From contig CAMNYG010000066.1 of assembly GCA_946570335.1 (NCBI GenBank), forward strand, positions 1-6,945: DNA of 6,945 nt, written 5' to 3'. Under the pieces are notes generated by a model, which did not search any database, was not told the DNA's origin, and was given only the letters and a program-made list of their open reading frames with translations. Position numbers and translations under genes: made by a program. The stretch is from an uncultured Dietzia sp. Its GTDB lineage: Bacteria; Actinomycetota; Actinomycetes; Mycobacteriales; Mycobacteriaceae. Below, one piece after another: positions 4,889 through 6,945 of the stretch. How positions within the stretch are numbered: the first letter of the stretch is position 1; every line of letters starts with the position of its first letter.

Positions 4889-5553
4889 AGCAGTTCGTCT
4901 CTGAGCGTGAACTCGCGGTTCTCCGCGCGGGTGATCGCGCCGGCGTCCATGAGTTCGCGCAGGCGTCGGCTCAGCGTCTCCGGGGTGGTGCCCAGGTGTG
5001 AGGCCAGGTCGTTCTGGGTGACGGGCAGCCGTACCGACACCCGGCCGTCTCGGGTCCGGATACGAGGCAGGGACAGCAGGTAGGACACGATCCTGGTCAT
5101 CACGTCTTCGGAGGTGAGCGAGACCAGGAGGTGTTCGCTCTCGGCGGTTTTGCGGGCCAACGCCGTGGTGATCGCGCGCTGGAGGTCAGGGTGTCGATCG
5201 GCGACCGTCTGCAGGTCGTCGAAGCGGATCGCGGTCAGAACCGAGTCCTCGGCGGTCTCGACCTGGTAGCGGGCGGGCCCGTCGAGGGCGGATTCCACCA
5301 GCCCGTAGTGGTCGCCCCGGCCGAGGATCCGGATGATCTGGCGGTGTCCGGCACTGTTGCTGTGGATCACGTGGAGCGATCCGGAGGTCACCAGGAGCAG
5401 TCGTGTCGACGGTCCGCCGGCCGTCTGCAGTACCGTGCCGGCCTCGACCTCCACGACGCGGGCGACTTCCGCGAGTTCCCGGCGACACGCGGCGTCGACG
5501 GCGGCGACGAGGTCGAACTCGTCGGACACGGAGTCGGGGTGGGATGCGCCCAT
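4876..5553 (-). CDS. Crp/Fnr family transcriptional regulator with FNR-type recognition helix
   Basis: From ATG 5553 the protein has 225 residues, the usual size for the family. An effector-binding beta-roll (about 25-120) includes LLLVTSGSLHVIH (52-64), HRQIIRILGRGDHYG (70-84) and the closing strands up to residue 112. A long dimer helix follows (about 121-147). The winged helix has LPVTQNDLASHLGTTPETLSRRL (177-199). E192, S195 and R196 reproduce the E-x-x-S-R of FNR that reads TTGA half-sites, unlike the recognition helix of Crp. The only cysteine is C23, so an FNR-type 4Fe-4S cluster is not expected; haem or another ligand is possible. An ATG at 5613 would add 20 residues but lies inside the FNR-type box. 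Start 5553 has a GATACT -10 box six bases upstream. The gene is divergent from ctaD and probably controls it and itself (inference). Confidence 0.9.
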   Translation of the reverse strand: MGASHPDSVSDEFDLVAAVDAACRRELAEVARVVEVEAGTVLQTAGGPSTRLLLVTSGSLHVIHSNSAGHRQIIRILGRGDHYGLVESALDGPARYQVETAEDSVLTAIRFDDLQTVADRHPDLQRAITTALARKTAESEHLLVSLTSEDVMTRIVSYLLSLPRIRTRDGRVSVRLPVTQNDLASHLGTTPETLSRRLRELMDAGAITRAENREFTLRDELLADY

Positions 5554-5559
5554 AGACCG

Positions 5560-5565
5560 AGTATC
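5560..5565 (-). promoter_or_regulatory. -10 box of the Crp/Fnr regulator gene (leaderless)
   Basis: GATACT on the minus strand lies six bases before the ATG at 5553. No Shine-Dalgarno sequence is present. From a start at 5553 the FNR-type box would be centred at -53.5, compatible with autoregulation but not a standard activator position. Confidence 0.45.
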
Positions 5566-5599
5566 GCCCCGGGAGTGGATTTCTGCAGGGCAGGGCGAC

Positions 5600-5613
5600 T
5601 TGACGCGGGTCAA
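5600..5613. promoter_or_regulatory. FNR-type operator in the regulator-ctaD intergenic region
   Basis: TTGACGCGGGTCAA is a perfect dyad, TTGAC-N4-GTCAA. It has the spacing of the FNR box (TTGAT-N4-ATCAA), with C for T at the fifth base. The centre (5606.5) is 41.5 bases upstream of the ctaD start site predicted at 5648 from the TAGCCT -10 box. This is the class II activator position. The adjacent regulator has the matching E-x-x-S-R recognition helix. Confidence 0.7.
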
Positions 5614-5635
5614 TGCGTCCCGGACCGCGGACCCC

Positions 5636-5641
5636 TAGCCT
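5636..5641 (+). promoter_or_regulatory. -10 box of ctaD
   Basis: TAGCCT fits TANNNT and predicts transcription start at about 5648, giving a 5' leader of 72 bases. There is no -35 hexamer at the right distance; the FNR-type box occupies that place, as in activator-dependent class II promoters. Confidence 0.5.
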
Positions 5642-5661
5642 CGGACCCGCATCGGCATCTG

Positions 5662-5694
5662 GGTCGCAGGACTGTTCGCAGAGAGACTGCGACC
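5662..5694 (+). promoter_or_regulatory. Stem-loop in the ctaD 5' leader
   Basis: GGTCGCAG (5662-5669) pairs perfectly with CTGCGACC (5687-5694). The 17-base loop can itself fold as CTG-TTCG-CAG (5672-5681). It lies within the predicted leader and ends 16 bases before the RBS. It may be an mRNA stabiliser, a control hairpin or a DNA operator; the sequence does not decide. Confidence 0.4.
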
Positions 5695-5709
5695 GTGTCA
5701 TCTCGTCCT

Positions 5710-5715
5710 AGGGAG
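5710..5715 (+). promoter_or_regulatory. Ribosome binding site of ctaD
   Basis: AGGGAG lies four bases before the ATG at 5720. The spacing is slightly short but the match is good, and it supports this start. Confidence 0.55.
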
Positions 5716-5719
5716 TGCA

Positions 5720-6945
5720 ATGTCGTCAACACTGGTCCCGTCTCGTCACGAAACGCCAGGAGGCGAGTCTCCCGTTCTCCGGCCGCGGACCGGACAGACG
5801 CCGTGGCAGATGCTCTCGACGACCGATCACAAGCAGATCGGTCTGATGTACGTCATCACCTGCTTCGTCTTCTTCTTCATCGGCGGGCTCATGGCCCTGC
5901 TCGTCCGTTCCGAACTGTTCCTGCCGGGCTTGCAGTTCCTGTCGAACGAGCAGTTCAACCAGCTGTTCACGATGCACGGCACCATCATGCTGCTGTTCTA
6001 TGCCACCCCAATCGTGATCGGGATCGGCAACTACGTGATGCCGCTGCAGATCGGCGCCCCGGACGTGGCGTTCCCGAGGCTCAACGCCTTCGGGTTCTGG
6101 ATGTTCACCTTCGGCGGGATCGTGGCGCTCTCCGGCTTTCTCACGCCCGGTGGGGCCGCGGCGTTCGGGTGGACCATGTACATGCCGCTGGCGGACAAGA
6201 TCCACTCGCCGGGCGTCGGCGCGGACCTGTGGATCCTCGGCGTGGCGATCGGCGGCATCGGCACGATCCTCGGTGCCGTCAACTTCGTCACCACCATCGT
6301 CTGCCTGCGTGCGCCGGGTATGACAATGTTCCGGATGCCCATCTTCACCTGGAACATCCTCATCACCTCGATCCTGATCCTGCTGATCTTCCCGCTGCTC
6401 ACCGCGGCCGCGATGGGTGTGTTCTACGACCGCACGTTCGGCGGTCACATCTACAGCGCGGGCAACGGCGGGGCGATCCTGTGGCAGCACCTGTTCTGGT
6501 TCTTCGGCCATCCCGAGGTGTACGTGGTGGCGTTGCCGTTCTTCGGCATCGTCTCCGAGGTCTTCCCGGTCTTCTCCCGCAAGCCGCTGTTCGGTTACGC
6601 CGGCCTGGTGTTCGCCACGCTGGCCATCGCCTCGCTCTCGATGGCGGTGTGGGCGCACCACATGTTCGCCACCGGCGCGGTGCTGCTGCCGTTCTTCTCG
6701 TTCATGTCCTATCTGATCGCCGTGCCCACGGGTGTGAAGTTCTTCAACTGGATCGGCACCATGTGGCGGGGCAAGATCACCTTCGAGACACCGATGCTGT
6801 TCGCGCTCGGCTTCCTGGTGACGTTCCTGTTCGGTGGCCTGACCGGCATCATGATGGCCTCGGCGCCGATCGACTTCCACATCCACGACTCGTACTTCAT
6901 CGTGGCGCACTTCCACTACACGCTGTTCGGCACGATCGTGTTCGC
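5720..6945 (+). CDS. ctaD: Cytochrome c oxidase subunit I (aa3 type), 3' end cut by window edge
   Basis: The frame is open from ATG 5720 to the right edge (408 full codons); the C-terminus is missing. CtaD is the haem-copper subunit that reduces oxygen to water in the membrane and pumps protons. Characteristic residues are all present. H86 in TMHGT and H399 are the low-spin haem a ligands, and H397 in [10 protein letters not shown] is the haem a3 ligand. H264, H313 and H314 (GHPEVY, WAHHMF) are the copper B ligands. Y268 is the tyrosine cross-linked to H264, E266 is the D-channel glutamate and D115 in APDVAFPR is the D-channel entry. A hydrophilic N-terminus of about 35 residues precedes the first helix, as in other actinobacterial CtaD. 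It is preceded by an FNR-type box, a -10 box and a leader hairpin, which suggests activation by the divergent regulator. Confidence 0.97.
   Translation, partial: MSSTLVPSRHETPGGESPVLRPRTGQTPWQMLSTTDHKQIGLMYVITCFVFFFIGGLMALLVRSELFLPGLQFLSNEQFNQLFTMHGTIMLLFYATPIVIGIGNYVMPLQIGAPDVAFPRLNAFGFWMFTFGGIVALSGFLTPGGAAAFGWTMYMPLADKIHSPGVGADLWILGVAIGGIGTILGAVNFVTTIVCLRAPGMTMFRMPIFTWNILITSILILLIFPLLTAAAMGVFYDRTFGGHIYSAGNGGAILWQHLFWFFGHPEVYVVALPFFGIVSEVFPVFSRKPLFGYAGLVFATLAIASLSMAVWAHHMFATGAVLLPFFSFMSYLIAVPTGVKFFNWIGTMWRGKITFETPMLFALGFLVTFLFGGLTGIMMASAPIDFHIHDSYFIVAHFHYTLFGTIVF

Noticed and set aside
5554..5613. Twenty-residue N-terminal extension of the Crp/Fnr regulator from ATG 5613
   Set aside because: It would place the start inside the FNR-type box; ATG 5553 has a well-spaced -10 and gives the usual family length.
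5726..6916. Minus-strand open frame of 396 codons opposite ctaD
   Set aside because: It is very rich in His, Arg, Glu and Gln with no motif, and mirrors the highly conserved CtaD coding sequence.
1..6945. CRISPR arrays, tRNA or rRNA genes, insertion sequences, phage genes
   Set aside because: No regularly spaced repeats, tRNA-like folds, transposase motifs or terminal inverted repeats were seen on either strand.

Overview
The window is about 70% GC, has no sign of mobile DNA, and looks like chromosomal sequence from a high-GC actinomycete. Within that phylum, the Mycobacteriales/Corynebacteriales group fits best (inference). The reasons are a close relative of the Mycobacterium Zmp1 M13 peptidase, an actinobacterial-type aa3 oxidase subunit I (CtaD), TANNNT -10 boxes, and several genes that appear to be leaderless.

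Layout, left to right. (1) The 5' end of a minus-strand gene for an exported protein (start at 189) runs off the left edge; its Pro-rich region gives a strong G-run tract on the + strand. (2) A 220-base divergent intergenic region carries a Crp-type dyad, GTnAC-like direct repeats and a second dyad at the probable start of transcription of a small plus-strand hypothetical gene (410-682). (3) A minus-strand pentapeptide-repeat protein (710-1399) converges on it. (4) A divergent region with a 20-bp TetR-type operator precedes a DUF4395 membrane protein with two CxxC motifs (1526-2038). (5) A Tyr/Gly/Pro-repeat protein with a TM2-type membrane tail (2108-2767) is followed by the M13 zinc endopeptidase (2820-4841). 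(6) The peptidase gene converges on a Crp/Fnr-family regulator (minus, 4876-5553). (7) The regulator is divergent from ctaD (5720 to the right edge, incomplete).

The most coherent regulatory story is at the right end. The regulator has an FNR-type recognition helix (E192, S195, R196), and the region between it and ctaD contains a perfect FNR-type box, TTGAC-N4-GTCAA (5600-5613). The box centre is exactly 41.5 bases upstream of the start site predicted from the ctaD -10 box, which is the classical class II activator position. The regulator has only one cysteine, so an FNR-style iron-sulphur cluster is unlikely and its signal is open.

Most genes look like ordinary chromosomal functions. I did not find a clear multi-gene defence, mobile or biosynthetic system. 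The points worth following up are mainly regulatory.
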